Origin: Flagellimonas zhangzhouensis
Lineage (GTDB): Bacteria; Bacteroidota; Bacteroidia; Flavobacteriales; Flavobacteriaceae
Reading direction: 5' to 3'
Assembly (NCBI RefSeq): GCF_900102925.1
Contig: NZ_FNKI01000001.1
Location: 868,001 to 932,000, forward strand
DNA: 64,000 nt
The notes beneath the pieces are model-generated. The model did no database searches. It had not been told where the DNA came from and worked only from the letters and a program-made list of their open reading frames with translations. Both the position numbers and the translations under genes were made by a program. Shown in pieces: positions 44,648 to 52,903 of the stretch (its first letter is position 1; each line of letters starts with the position of its first letter).

Positions 44648-46381
44648 ATGCTCAAAAGGATTTTTCCTTTTTTATCTTCTTTGTCCAACTACAATCGCTC
44701 GTATTTTTATGGTGATCTAGTGGCTGGCATTACTGTGGGCATTATGTTGGTGCCCCAGGGAATGGCCTATGCCATGATTGCGGGAATGCCACCCATCTAT
44801 GGGTTGTACGCAGCATTGGTGCCGCAATTTGTCTATGCACTCACTGGAACATCAAGACAATTGGCCGTTGGTCCAGTTGCCATGGACTCCTTATTGGTGG
44901 CAGCAGGAATCGGAGCCATGCAATTGTCAGGTGAAGGAGCTTATATTGCTGCCGTTATTTTCTTGACGCTGCTTATCGGATTGGTGCAGTTGCTGTTTGG
45001 ATTTTTAAAAATGGGTTCGTTTGTCAATTTTCTATCCAAACCTGTGATCAATGGATTTACTTCCGCAGCAGCCATTTTAATAGGATTGGGACAGCTCAAG
45101 TACATTTTAGGTGTGAGTTTGCCCCAATCGGGAAAGATTCATGTGCTTTTAAGTAACATTTTTGGCAGTCTTGGCAATGCGAACCTATTGACTTTGGCAA
45201 TGGGTATTGTGGTTATCGTTTTGATTGTAGTACTTCGGAAAATCAATAAAAAATTGCCGATACCCTTACTCATTGTTGTTTTGGGAATTCTGGCCGTTGT
45301 TATCTTTGGATTGGAAGCTAAGGGAATCAAAATAGTGGGTGAAATTCCAAGAGGATTGCCCAAATTTGAACTTCCTGTTGCCCACTGGGACCAGATAGGT
45401 AAATTCTTGCCTATTGCACTCACAGTTGCCCTTTTTGGCTTTATGGAATCCATTTCTATTGCAAAAACCGTGGAAGAAAGACATCCTGAATATGAAATTG
45501 ATGCGAATCAAGAACTCAGGGCATTGGGATTGTCCAATATTTTGGGTTCCTTTTTTCAATCATTCTCCGTTTCGGGTAGTTTTTCAAGAAGTGCGGTCAA
45601 TGATGAAACGGGGGCCAAAACCAGTTTATCTTTGGTGTTTAGCTCAATTTTCATTGCTGGCGTTTTACTCTTTTTAACCCCAGTGTTTTATAATCTGCCA
45701 ACTGTGGCTTTGGGCGGTATCATCATCGTATCCGTTTTTGGACTTATCGATTTGCAATACCCATTAATGCTATGGAAAAACAGAAAAGATGAGTTCCTCT
45801 TGTTGATTGCAACATTCATTATGACGCTTTCCATTGGATTAATAGAAGGAATCATTTTGGGAGTTTTGTTGTCTCTTTTATTGTTGGTGTACCGCATTTC
45901 GCATCCCCATATTGCGATTCTGGGTCGAATTAAGGACACACATTATTTTAAAAACGTCAATCGATTTTCCGAAGACGTACTGGTAGATGATGATAAACTG
46001 ATTTTACGCTTTGATGCCCAACTGTATTTTGGGAATAAGGATTATTTCAAAAAACAACTTTATAAAGAAATCGAAAAGAAAGGCCCTGCACTAAAATTTG
46101 TAGTCCTCAATGCAGAACCTATCAATTATATTGATAGCAGTGCGACCGTATTGTTGGAACGGATTATTTTGGAGTTACGAGAAAAAGGCATTCAATTTTT
46201 AATAGCTGGCGCAATTGGACCGACTCGAGATATTTTGTACAGCAGCGGCATTATTGATGTGCTGGGAGAAGAAAATCTCTTTGCCCAAACCTTTGATGCT
46301 GTGGAATGCTGTTCCAATCCAAAAGAGCGAACGGGAATCCAACGAAAAGTGTCTTTTCAATCTAAAACCAAGAGTTTGTAA
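44648..46381 (+). CDS. SulP-family anion permease (sulfate permease-like) with STAS domain
   Basis: This 577-residue protein (from ATG 44648; the frame's earlier ATG at 44630 overlaps the -7 box and is rejected) has 10-12 membrane segments with the SulP signature DLVAGITVGIMLVPQGMAY. Its C-terminal STAS domain lies at about 440-560. SulP proteins move sulfate, bicarbonate or other anions. In this regulon sulfate or sulfite/thiosulfate movement is the likely role. It is preceded by Crp-type site 1 and followed by site 2. Confidence 0.9.
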   Translation: MLKRIFPFLSSLSNYNRSYFYGDLVAGITVGIMLVPQGMAYAMIAGMPPIYGLYAALVPQFVYALTGTSRQLAVGPVAMDSLLVAAGIGAMQLSGEGAYIAAVIFLTLLIGLVQLLFGFLKMGSFVNFLSKPVINGFTSAAAILIGLGQLKYILGVSLPQSGKIHVLLSNIFGSLGNANLLTLAMGIVVIVLIVVLRKINKKLPIPLLIVVLGILAVVIFGLEAKGIKIVGEIPRGLPKFELPVAHWDQIGKFLPIALTVALFGFMESISIAKTVEERHPEYEIDANQELRALGLSNILGSFFQSFSVSGSFSRSAVNDETGAKTSLSLVFSSIFIAGVLLFLTPVFYNLPTVALGGIIIVSVFGLIDLQYPLMLWKNRKDEFLLLIATFIMTLSIGLIEGIILGVLLSLLLLVYRISHPHIAILGRIKDTHYFKNVNRFSEDVLVDDDKLILRFDAQLYFGNKDYFKKQLYKEIEKKGPALKFVVLNAEPINYIDSSATVLLERIILELREKGIQFLIAGAIGPTRDILYSSGIIDVLGEENLFAQTFDAVECCSNPKERTGIQRKVSFQSKTKSL

Positions 46382-46421
46382 CTTTGGTCACTGAACTTTT
46401 GGGATCACAATTATATTTTTG
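46378..46421 (+). promoter_or_regulatory. Operator/promoter of the MBL-rhodanese gene (Crp-type site 2)
   Basis: GTAAC-TTTG-GTCAC at 46378-46391 (one deviation) overlaps the SulP stop codon. After 22 bp comes TATTTTTG (46414-46421). The start codon is 61 bp from the operator's first base. Confidence 0.75.
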
Positions 46422-46438
46422 ACCAAAACCATAATCAC

Positions 46439-47848
46439 ATGACAATAGAGCAGATTTATACAGGATGTTTGGCCCAAGGGGCATATTATATAGAGAGTGA
46501 AGGTGAAGCAGCGATTATTGACCCACTAAGAGAGGTGCAACCGTATATTAAAAAAGCGGAAGAAGCTGGAGCCACCATCAAATATATTTTCGAGACTCAC
46601 TTTCATGCTGATTTTGTGAGTGGTCACATAACCCTTTCCAAAGAAACTGGGGCGCCTATTGTTTATGGCCCAACAGCCCAACCCGCATTTGATGCCATCA
46701 TCGCAGAAGATGGACAGGAATTTACCTTGGGTAAACTCACCATCAAGGTGCTGCACACCCCAGGGCATACTATGGAGAGTACTACCTATTTATTGAAAGA
46801 TGAAAACGGGAAAGACCATGCCATTTTTAGTGGAGATACGTTGTTTTTGGGAGATGTAGGACGACCAGATTTAGCCCAAAAGGCGGCTCATATGACACAG
46901 GAAGAGTTGGCAGGCACCTTGTTTGACAGTCTTCGCACCAAGATCATGCCTTTGGCCGATGATGTAATTGTATATCCAGCGCACGGAGCAGGTTCAGCGT
47001 GTGGTAAGAACATGATGAAAGAAACCGTGGACACTTTGGGCAATCAGAAAAAAATGAACTATGCCCTAAGGGCAGATATGACCCGTGATGAATTTATCGC
47101 GGAGGTAACAGACGGATTGTTGCCACCACCTCAATATTTCCCACTTAATGTTAAAATGAACAAAGAGGGGTACGAGGATATAGAAACAGTTCTAAAAAGA
47201 GGAACCCATGCTTTAACTCCTGATGCTTTTGAAGTTGCAGCCAATGAAACAGGAGCTGTAGTATTGGATGTTCGTCATCAAGATGATTTTGCAAAAGGAC
47301 ATGTGCCAAGATCCATTTTTATTGGATTGAAGGGGAGTTTTGCTCCATGGGTAGGTGCTTTGATCGCAGATGTGGAACAACCGATACTTTTGGTAGTGCC
47401 AGAAGGCAAGGAAGAAGAGACTGTAACCAGATTATCAAGAGTTGGATTTGATAATACTTTGGGGTATTTGAAAGGAGGAATTGAAGCTTGGGCAGAAGCG
47501 GGAAAGGAAGTTGATACCGTAGAGAATGTAAATGCCCAGGAATTTAAAGAAAAAGTGGAGCAAGGTGTTCCTGTATATGACGTCCGTAAGGAATCGGAGT
47601 ATAAGGCAGAACATGTAGTTGATGCCCATTTAACACCTTTGGATTACCTAAACGACCACTTGGCCGAATTCCCTGAAAAAGAGAAATTCTACATTCATTG
47701 CGCTGGAGGGTATAGGAGTATGATAGCCTCTTCTATTCTTAAAAGTAGAGGGATTCATAATTTGGTAGATGTGTCAGGAGGTTTTGCCGACATTAAAAAA
47801 GTAGGGATTCCTGTGACCGATTATGTTTGCCCAACAACCTTGAAATAA
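46439..47848 (+). CDS. MBL-fold persulfide-dioxygenase-like protein with two rhodanese domains
   Basis: This 469-residue protein has an N-terminal metallo-beta-lactamase domain (1-235) of the ETHE1/persulfide dioxygenase type with THFHADFVSGH. VLHTPGHTMEST, FSGDTLFLGDVGRPDL and YPAHGAG complete the iron site. Two rhodanese domains follow. The first (about 260-365, VLDVRHQDDF) lacks a Cys at its loop and looks inactive. The second (about 370-469) has the active cysteine in YIHCAGGYRSM. Oxidation of glutathione or low-molecular-weight persulfides to sulfite, with sulfur relay, is the family reaction. It is driven by Crp-type site 2. Confidence 0.9.
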   Translation: MTIEQIYTGCLAQGAYYIESEGEAAIIDPLREVQPYIKKAEEAGATIKYIFETHFHADFVSGHITLSKETGAPIVYGPTAQPAFDAIIAEDGQEFTLGKLTIKVLHTPGHTMESTTYLLKDENGKDHAIFSGDTLFLGDVGRPDLAQKAAHMTQEELAGTLFDSLRTKIMPLADDVIVYPAHGAGSACGKNMMKETVDTLGNQKKMNYALRADMTRDEFIAEVTDGLLPPPQYFPLNVKMNKEGYEDIETVLKRGTHALTPDAFEVAANETGAVVLDVRHQDDFAKGHVPRSIFIGLKGSFAPWVGALIADVEQPILLVVPEGKEEETVTRLSRVGFDNTLGYLKGGIEAWAEAGKEVDTVENVNAQEFKEKVEQGVPVYDVRKESEYKAEHVVDAHLTPLDYLNDHLAEFPEKEKFYIHCAGGYRSMIASSILKSRGIHNLVDVSGGFADIKKVGIPVTDYVCPTTLK

Positions 47849-47854
47849 GGAAGC

Positions 47855-48235
47855 ATGAAGCAATTGATCAAATGGGTGTTTTTCTTGGCAGTCTTTGCCA
47901 ATGTAGCCTCATGTCAATCACAGCAAGATAAAACTATCACCAAGGTAGATAAGCAGGTCATTAAATCCGAAGTAATCGGAAAAGAGGTGCAACTTGTGGA
48001 TGTTCGAACACCAGGGGAATACAAAGCTGGCCATATTGACCATGCAGTTAACTTTGATTTGAGCAACCAAAGTGGTTTCTTAAAACAAATTGAGACCTTG
48101 GACAAGAACGAGCCTGTTTATGTGTATTGTTTGGTGGGTTCTAGAAGTGCTTATGCAGCAAAAATTCTTCAGGATAAAGGGTTCACCAAAGTCTTTGACT
48201 ACTCTGGGGGCTACAGCGATTGGGTAAGAAATTAA
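47855..48235 (+). CDS. Lipoprotein rhodanese
   Basis: This 126-residue protein has a lipoprotein signal (FANVASCQS) and one rhodanese domain: LVDVRTPGEYKAGHI and active-site VYVYCLVGSRSAYAA with the catalytic cysteine. It starts 6 bp after the MBL-rhodanese gene, so it is probably co-transcribed. A periplasmic or membrane-attached sulfurtransferase suits a pathway handling external sulfide or thiosulfate. Confidence 0.88.
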   Translation: MKQLIKWVFFLAVFANVASCQSQQDKTITKVDKQVIKSEVIGKEVQLVDVRTPGEYKAGHIDHAVNFDLSNQSGFLKQIETLDKNEPVYVYCLVGSRSAYAAKILQDKGFTKVFDYSGGYSDWVRN

Positions 48236-48260
48236 AAAGTTTTTACAGATAACATCTTGT

Positions 48261-48304
48261 GTAACAATCGTTACTGACCATCACACAAAACCAAGATACT
48301 TTAG
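48261..48304 (+). promoter_or_regulatory. Operator/promoter of the rhodanese-HMA-haem operon (Crp-type site 3)
   Basis: GTAAC-AATC-GTTAC at 48261-48274 has perfect arms. After 22 bp comes TACTTTAG (48297-48304), 7/8 to TAnnTTTG. The start codon at 48323 is 62 bp from the operator's first base. Confidence 0.75.
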
Positions 48305-48322
48305 TGGCATAAAATATAATAT

Positions 48323-48664
48323 ATGTCATTATTAAGCATGTTGTTCAGAGGAACACTTCCAGAAGAAATTCAAATATTGGACAGAGAGGAATACCACGAA
48401 GCCATTTCCAAAGGAAAAGTGCAATTGGTAGATGTAAGGACCAAGTCCGAATTTATGGGCGGTCATATAAAAGGAGCCAGTAATATTGATTATTTCCAAG
48501 GATCTGCATTTGCGTCAGCTTTTTCAAAATTCAAAAAGGATAAACCACTTTATATCTATTGTCAATCAGGTAACAGAAGCCAGCAAGCAGCCAGAAAATT
48601 GGCCAGCATGGGCTTCACCAAGATCTATGATCTTAGGGGCGGTTACGGAAGATGGACTTATTAA
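48323..48664 (+). CDS. Single-domain rhodanese
   Basis: This 113-residue cytoplasmic sulfurtransferase has LVDVRTKSEFMGGHIKGA and active-site YIYCQSGNRSQQAAR with the catalytic cysteine. It is the first gene of an operon with the HMA protein (10 bp) and the haem protein. It lies behind Crp-type site 3. Third rhodanese of the cluster. Confidence 0.9.
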   Translation: MSLLSMLFRGTLPEEIQILDREEYHEAISKGKVQLVDVRTKSEFMGGHIKGASNIDYFQGSAFASAFSKFKKDKPLYIYCQSGNRSQQAARKLASMGFTKIYDLRGGYGRWTY

Positions 48665-48673
48665 AAAATACAG

Positions 48674-48943
48674 ATGAGAACAGTTGTTGAGGTACAAAAT
48701 CTTAAATGTGGTGGATGTGCCAAAACCATATCCAACAAATTGTCGGAACTGAACGGAATTAACGATGTGATTGTGGAAAGGGAGCGTTCATCAGTTAGCT
48801 TTGAGCATCAAAGCGCTGAGGACGCTTCCTTAGTTAAAGAAACCCTGAAAAATTTGGGGTATCCGACCATCGATGAAGAAAATGGTTTTGTGGACAAGGC
48901 CAAATCCTTTGTGAGTTGCGCCACTGGTAAAATGACCAAGTAA
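48674..48943 (+). CDS. HMA-type heavy-metal/thiol-binding protein
   Basis: This 89-residue protein has a ferredoxin-like HMA domain with the metal-binding motif LKCGGCAKTI. A third cysteine is in FVSCATGKM near the C-terminus, which is not usual for plain CopZ. HMA proteins carry Cu(I) or other soft metals. Within a sulfur regulon it may deliver or buffer a metal for the adjacent haem or efflux proteins. It overlaps the next gene by one base (TAATG). Confidence 0.82.
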   Translation: MRTVVEVQNLKCGGCAKTISNKLSELNGINDVIVERERSSVSFEHQSAEDASLVKETLKNLGYPTIDEENGFVDKAKSFVSCATGKMTK

Positions 48944-49944
48944 TGAAACATGTATTTATTTTCATTGGTGTAGTATTGATGATGGTTTCCTGTAAACAAG
49001 GACCTAAATCGGAAGAAATAGCATTGGAAGATTCAACTTCCCATTCAGAGGTTGTTTATCAAGAGGGCAAAAAGCTGATGGAAGCCAAATGCTACCTATG
49101 TCATAATCCAGAAGTGCCAGAAAATGGGCAACGCATTGCGCCGCCGATGATAGCCGTAAAGGCACACTATTTGGATGTATTCAAAACCAAAGCGGACTTT
49201 GTTCAAGGTGTTGTGGATTTTGTAAAAGCACCTTCTGAAGATAACACCCAAATGAGAGGTGCAGTTCGCCGATTTGGCATAATGCCAACACAACAATTCC
49301 CTGAAGAAGAAATTAAAAAGATTGCTGAGTATATGTACGAATATCAAATTGCGGAGCCAGAGTGGTTCAAAGCACATTGGATAGAGCGTAGAGGAGATTC
49401 TTTGTACAATCAAGGCAAAAAACTCACTGAAGTTTCTGTTGAATCAAGCCCAAAAGAAATGGGCATGAAATATGCTCAAGAAACCCAAAAAGTGTTGGGT
49501 AAAAATCTCATAGGGACTATTCAAAATAAAGGAGTGGAAGAAGCTTTGTTGTTTTGTAATGAACGAGCCTATCCTTTAACCGATAGTATGGCCGTGAATT
49601 TTAATGCAAGCATAAAAAGGGTATCAGATAGACCCCGCAACCCGAAAAACACAGCCAACGCTATTGAAATGGCACATATTGCCACCTTTAAATCCAAAGT
49701 AAAGGCTGGCGAATCTTACGAACCTATTGTTTCCGAAAAAGATGGAAAAGTGAATTTCTATTATCCCATTGTGACCAATAGTATGTGTTTAAACTGTCAT
49801 GGAACAAAGGGTAAAGAAGTGTCTCCTGAAGTATCCAATACATTGGCGCAATTATATCCAACAGACCAAGCAATGGGATATGGAGAGAATGAGGTTAGGG
49901 GTATTTGGAGCATTGTTTTTGATGCAGTTCAACCCCAAAAATAA
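48943..49944 (+). CDS. Lipoprotein haem protein: cytochrome-c-like domain plus DUF3365 (Tll0287-like)
   Basis: This 333-residue lipoprotein (signal ending in MMVSCKQG) has a first haem site CYLCH (near residue 47) in a cytochrome-c-like domain. A second, CLNCH (near 285), sits in a DUF3365 domain (about 160-330, PKEMGMKYAQETQKVLGKNL). DUF3365/Tll0287-like proteins are haem proteins of PAS-like fold implicated in redox sensing. It could be the electron acceptor for sulfide or persulfide oxidation; the function is inferred from context. Confidence 0.86.
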   Translation: MKHVFIFIGVVLMMVSCKQGPKSEEIALEDSTSHSEVVYQEGKKLMEAKCYLCHNPEVPENGQRIAPPMIAVKAHYLDVFKTKADFVQGVVDFVKAPSEDNTQMRGAVRRFGIMPTQQFPEEEIKKIAEYMYEYQIAEPEWFKAHWIERRGDSLYNQGKKLTEVSVESSPKEMGMKYAQETQKVLGKNLIGTIQNKGVEEALLFCNERAYPLTDSMAVNFNASIKRVSDRPRNPKNTANAIEMAHIATFKSKVKAGESYEPIVSEKDGKVNFYYPIVTNSMCLNCHGTKGKEVSPEVSNTLAQLYPTDQAMGYGENEVRGIWSIVFDAVQPQK

Positions 49945-49947
49945 CAG

Positions 49948-50823
49948 TTACTTCTCCTTTTTGAATCCGTACACCAGTTGACCCCAAAATCCTTTGGGCA
50001 ATTTTTTATCCCCTGGGAAACCTAGTTCGATCTTCCCACTGTCTTCAGGAATGTAATTGGTTTTGAAGATGTAATCCCAAATACTCAAACTTATTCCAAA
50101 ATTGACCCCATAGGAGCCTTCAGGAATGGTGTAAGCATGGTGATACAAGTGCATCACAGGATTGTTCAGAATATATTTTAAAGGACCATAGGTGATTTTA
50201 ATATTGGAATGGTTAAAGTGCCCAATGGCAATGGCAGCAAAATGAACAATAAACGCTTGCTCGGGTTCAAATCCACCCAAGACCATTACCCCAATAGTTT
50301 TTAGGGGTTTGTATAAGATGTTTTCCATCCAATGATACCTTAAGTGGGCAGCAAATCCCATTTCCTTAACGCTATGGTGTACCTTATGGAACTGCCACAA
50401 CACTGGATATTTATGCAAAAGCACATGGGTGAACCACTGCACAAAATCCAACACGATAAAAAAGACGACCAATTGTAACCATTGTGGCCAATGTGCGATA
50501 TCAACAATAGTTAAAGTAGTGGCACTTATACCCATATCCTTAAATAGGACGCCAAGGAATTTATACACTCCACTGATGATGATCGCGAAAATGAAAAAGT
50601 TGAAAAACATATAAAAGGCATCCAACCAAAAGTCTTTACGAAAAATGGATTGTTCTTTCCGCCACGGGAACAGAATTTCCAAACTCCATACCAGAAGCGA
50701 AATCAAAATCAATCCCCAAAAATAATTGTTGTACCAAGGCACATCGAACAAAATGGACCTCCATGTCCACCTAAGTGTGCCCACAAAACCGCTGGTCAAA
50801 GCATCAATATAATCTTGCATCAT
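49948..50823 (-). CDS. Fatty acid hydroxylase / sterol desaturase family membrane protein
   Basis: This 291-residue integral membrane di-iron protein has histidine clusters HVLLHKYPVLWQFHKVHHS, RYHWMEN and HLYHHAYT with four membrane helices. The family hydroxylates or desaturates membrane lipids. It shares the bidirectional Crp-type site at 50886 with the DUF2892 gene, so it belongs to the sulfur regulon by promoter evidence. That is an unexpected lipid-modifying member. The substrate is unknown. Confidence 0.88.
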   Translation of the reverse strand: MMQDYIDALTSGFVGTLRWTWRSILFDVPWYNNYFWGLILISLLVWSLEILFPWRKEQSIFRKDFWLDAFYMFFNFFIFAIIISGVYKFLGVLFKDMGISATTLTIVDIAHWPQWLQLVVFFIVLDFVQWFTHVLLHKYPVLWQFHKVHHSVKEMGFAAHLRYHWMENILYKPLKTIGVMVLGGFEPEQAFIVHFAAIAIGHFNHSNIKITYGPLKYILNNPVMHLYHHAYTIPEGSYGVNFGISLSIWDYIFKTNYIPEDSGKIELGFPGDKKLPKGFWGQLVYGFKKEK

Positions 50824-50855
50824 ATAGGGTTATGTCGTGCATTTTTAGTCAAACT

Positions 50856-50929
50856 TAAAATTACGACAAAAATAATATGGCCTATGTAACCAATGTTACT
50901 ATTTAGAGTTGGTATAAATACTAATTTTG
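50856..50929. promoter_or_regulatory. Divergent promoter with one central Crp-type operator (site 4)
   Basis: GTAAC-CAAT-GTTAC at 50886-50899 has perfect arms. To the right, after 22 bp, TAATTTTG (50922-50929) faces the DUF2892 gene. To the left, after 22 bp, the minus strand reads TAATTTTA (50863-50856), 7/8 to consensus, facing the hydroxylase gene. One symmetric site thus serves both directions with identical spacing. Confidence 0.78.
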
Positions 50930-51006
50930 GTGTAAGAGATTGAAATAATGTAGAATAGATTGATTGAAATTTTCGAAACAGTATAGTAATCCACAAATCA
51001 TATAAT

Positions 51007-51213
51007 ATGAAAAAAAATATGGGCGGAGCAGACCGCACGATTCGAATAATTTTGGCACTGGCAGTAGTGGCCCTATTCTATTTTAATATAATTACAGGAA
51101 CATTGGCCTATGTGCTTTTGGCACTGGCAGCGATTTTTGTTTTAACAAGTTTAATTAGTTTTTGTCCATTGTACACCCTCTTCGGGTTAAATACATGCAA
51201 GACTAAAAACTAG
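51007..51213 (+). CDS. DUF2892 small inner-membrane protein
   Basis: This 68-residue protein matches the DUF2892/YgaP membrane-domain pattern: KNMGGADRTIRIILALAVV, two hydrophobic helices, then SLISFCPLYTLFGLNTC. In YgaP this membrane part is fused to a rhodanese, so occurrence in a rhodanese regulon is fitting. Transcribed from the right arm of site 4, ending at a strong terminator (51237). Function is unknown. Confidence 0.88.
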   Translation: MKKNMGGADRTIRIILALAVVALFYFNIITGTLAYVLLALAAIFVLTSLISFCPLYTLFGLNTCKTKN

Positions 51214-51236
51214 GTTTTTTGGTTGGTTGATTAAGG

Positions 51237-51266
51237 AAAGCCGCTCTGAAAAGAGCGGCTTTTTTT
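51237..51266 (+). terminator. Strong rho-independent terminator
   Basis: An 11-bp perfect stem AAAGCCGCTCT / AGAGCGGCTTT around a GAAA tetraloop is followed by T's. It ends the DUF2892 transcript and insulates the SQR promoter. Confidence 0.92.
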
Positions 51267-51319
51267 ATGGGTTGGGCCTGATGATTCTCATGTAATGAAG
51301 ATTGCTGATTATCAATTAT

Positions 51320-51363
51320 GTAACATTAGTTACATTTTTTTATGATTATCATCAATACTTTAC
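51320..51363 (+). promoter_or_regulatory. Operator/promoter of the SQR-like gene (Crp-type site 5)
   Basis: GTAAC-ATTA-GTTAC at 51320-51333 extends to a perfect ATGTAAC/GTTACAT arm. After 22 bp comes TACTTTAC (51356-51363), 6/8 to TAnnTTTG. It lies 66 bp before the ATG at 51386 and inside the open frame that continues upstream of it, which settles the start at 51386. Confidence 0.72.
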
Positions 51364-51385
51364 TGAAAAATTAACAAAACAAAAC

Positions 51386-52648
51386 ATGAAATCGCACTAC
51401 CAAGTATTGATTGTTGGGGGTGGCACTGCTGGAATTATGACCGCTGCCCAACTTTTGGCAAAAAAGAAGAAACTGGATATTGCCATAATCGAACCCTCCG
51501 AAACGCATTATTATCAACCTGCATGGACCTTGGTTGGTGCTGGAGCTTATGATTTTAAGAAAACGGCAAAACCAATGGCAGATGTAATGCCATCTGGGGT
51601 GGATTGGGTAAAGGACAAAGCGACTGGATTTAATCCAGAACAGAACAGTGTGTCTGCCGAAACAAGTAGAGATATTACCTATGATTATTTAGTAGTGGCT
51701 CCTGGATTGGTCATGGAACCCAGTTTAATCAAGGGTTTACCCGAAGCTTTGGAAAAAGGAGTGGCTTGTAGCAACTACATCAATCCAGAATATACGTGGG
51801 AAGTGATTCGCAACTTTAAAAAGGGAAATGCGCTCTTTACCCAACCCACTACGCCGATCAAGTGTGGGGGTGCACCCCAGAAAATAGCCTATTTGGCGGC
51901 AGATCATTTCAGAAAGCAAGGGTTGAAGAATAGCACCAATGTGATTTTCGCAACACCTGGTAGCGTAATATTTGGGGTGAAAGAAATTCGGGATACCCTT
52001 ACCAAGGTCATAGACCGCTACGGAATTCATTTTAAACCTTTTTATTCCCCAAAAGAAATCGATGTTGAAAACCGAATACTGCATTTTAATCATACCGCAC
52101 CCGAAGAGAACCGATGTATCATCAATGAAGACAATGAATTAGGAGAACAAATGGTTGGCGATGTGGATATCAGTGTCCCATTTGATATGCTGCATTTGGC
52201 CCCTCCCCAGGCAGCGCCAAAATTTGTGAGGGATTCTGTCTTGGTCAACGATGCAGGTTGGTTGGATGTGGATCATCATTCCATGCAGCATAACAAGTAC
52301 CCAAATATTTTTGGAATGGGTGATGTAGCCGCACTTCCAACTGCAAAAACAGGGGCAGCGGTTCGTAAACAGGTGCCAGTTGTAGTGGACAATATCCAAA
52401 AATTAATGTCCCTTGCCACTGCTGACAATACATCCTATAACGGATATTCATCCTGTCCATTGGTGACGGGCTATGGAAAAATGACCTTAGCTGAATTTGA
52501 TTATAAAAACAATTTTATACCCGATCCAAAACTCAAACGTATGCTGGTTTTTAATAGTGATAAAGAGCATTGGAGACTTTGGATGTTGAAAAAATATGGG
52601 CTTCCCCATTTGTACTGGAACAAAATGTTGAAAGGCAAAAATGTTTGA
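51386..52648 (+). CDS. Sulfide:quinone oxidoreductase-like flavoprotein (type II-like)
   Basis: This 420-residue FAD protein has the dinucleotide motif VLIVGGGTAGIMTAAQLL. HYYQPAWTLVGAGAY is a typical SQR segment. Conserved cysteines are in GVACSNYIN, PIKCGGAPQK and SSCPLVTGYGKM, and a second nucleotide site is MGDVAALPTAKTGAAV. SQR oxidises H2S to persulfide and passes electrons to quinone. The upstream in-frame start at 51302 is excluded because the operator and -7 box lie within it. The product would feed the persulfide dioxygenase and rhodaneses of the same regulon. Confidence 0.9.
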   Translation: MKSHYQVLIVGGGTAGIMTAAQLLAKKKKLDIAIIEPSETHYYQPAWTLVGAGAYDFKKTAKPMADVMPSGVDWVKDKATGFNPEQNSVSAETSRDITYDYLVVAPGLVMEPSLIKGLPEALEKGVACSNYINPEYTWEVIRNFKKGNALFTQPTTPIKCGGAPQKIAYLAADHFRKQGLKNSTNVIFATPGSVIFGVKEIRDTLTKVIDRYGIHFKPFYSPKEIDVENRILHFNHTAPEENRCIINEDNELGEQMVGDVDISVPFDMLHLAPPQAAPKFVRDSVLVNDAGWLDVDHHSMQHNKYPNIFGMGDVAALPTAKTGAAVRKQVPVVVDNIQKLMSLATADNTSYNGYSSCPLVTGYGKMTLAEFDYKNNFIPDPKLKRMLVFNSDKEHWRLWMLKKYGLPHLYWNKMLKGKNV

Positions 52649-52681
52649 TGCTTCCAGCGCATATGAGATAAATCATGTTTT

Positions 52682-52705
52682 TAGGGGTGAATAGCCCCTA
52701 TTTTT
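52682..52705 (+). terminator. Short hairpin after the SQR gene
   Basis: TAGGGG (52682-52687) pairs with CCCCTA (52695-52700), followed by five T's. It lies 34 bp after the SQR stop and just before the small membrane ORF at 52707. The same T tract could also be read as TATTTTTG (52699-52706). Confidence 0.6.
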
Positions 52706-52706
52706 G

Positions 52707-52859
52707 ATGAATAAAACCAATACAATTGTGAAAACACTTAGCAATATTATACCCTTGGTAGTTTGGGAAAATGGCATTTGGATGATAGGTCTGTTCGCCC
52801 TTGTGGTGGTGGTCCTTGTAGTTGCCGTTTTGGCCATGATGAACAGTGGAAAAAAGTAG
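52707..52859 (+). CDS. Small single-span membrane peptide (50 aa)
   Basis: The frame opens with ATG at 52707 and stops with TAG at 52857-52859, 50 residues. It has a polar start (MNKTNTIVKTLSNIIPLVV), then one hydrophobic helix (WMIGLFALVVVVLVVAVLAM) and a short NSGKK tail. It lies between the SQR gene and the tolC promoter, in the same direction. Length and strict helix composition suggest a true small protein, perhaps one that helps a membrane complex; no family is known to me. Confidence 0.55.
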   Translation: MNKTNTIVKTLSNIIPLVVWENGIWMIGLFALVVVVLVVAVLAMMNSGKK

Positions 52860-52903
52860 TATATCCCAACCTGACATATAGTATAAAGTTACCCTATACC
52901 TAA

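Noticed and set aside
51302..51385. Longer N-terminus for the SQR-like protein
   Set aside because: The added 28 codons contain the Crp-type operator and -7 box, so they cannot be in the mRNA as coding sequence.
52699..52706. TATTTTTG as a promoter for the 50-residue ORF
   Set aside because: The box ends directly before the ATG, leaving no room for a start site upstream; the T run fits the hairpin terminator better.
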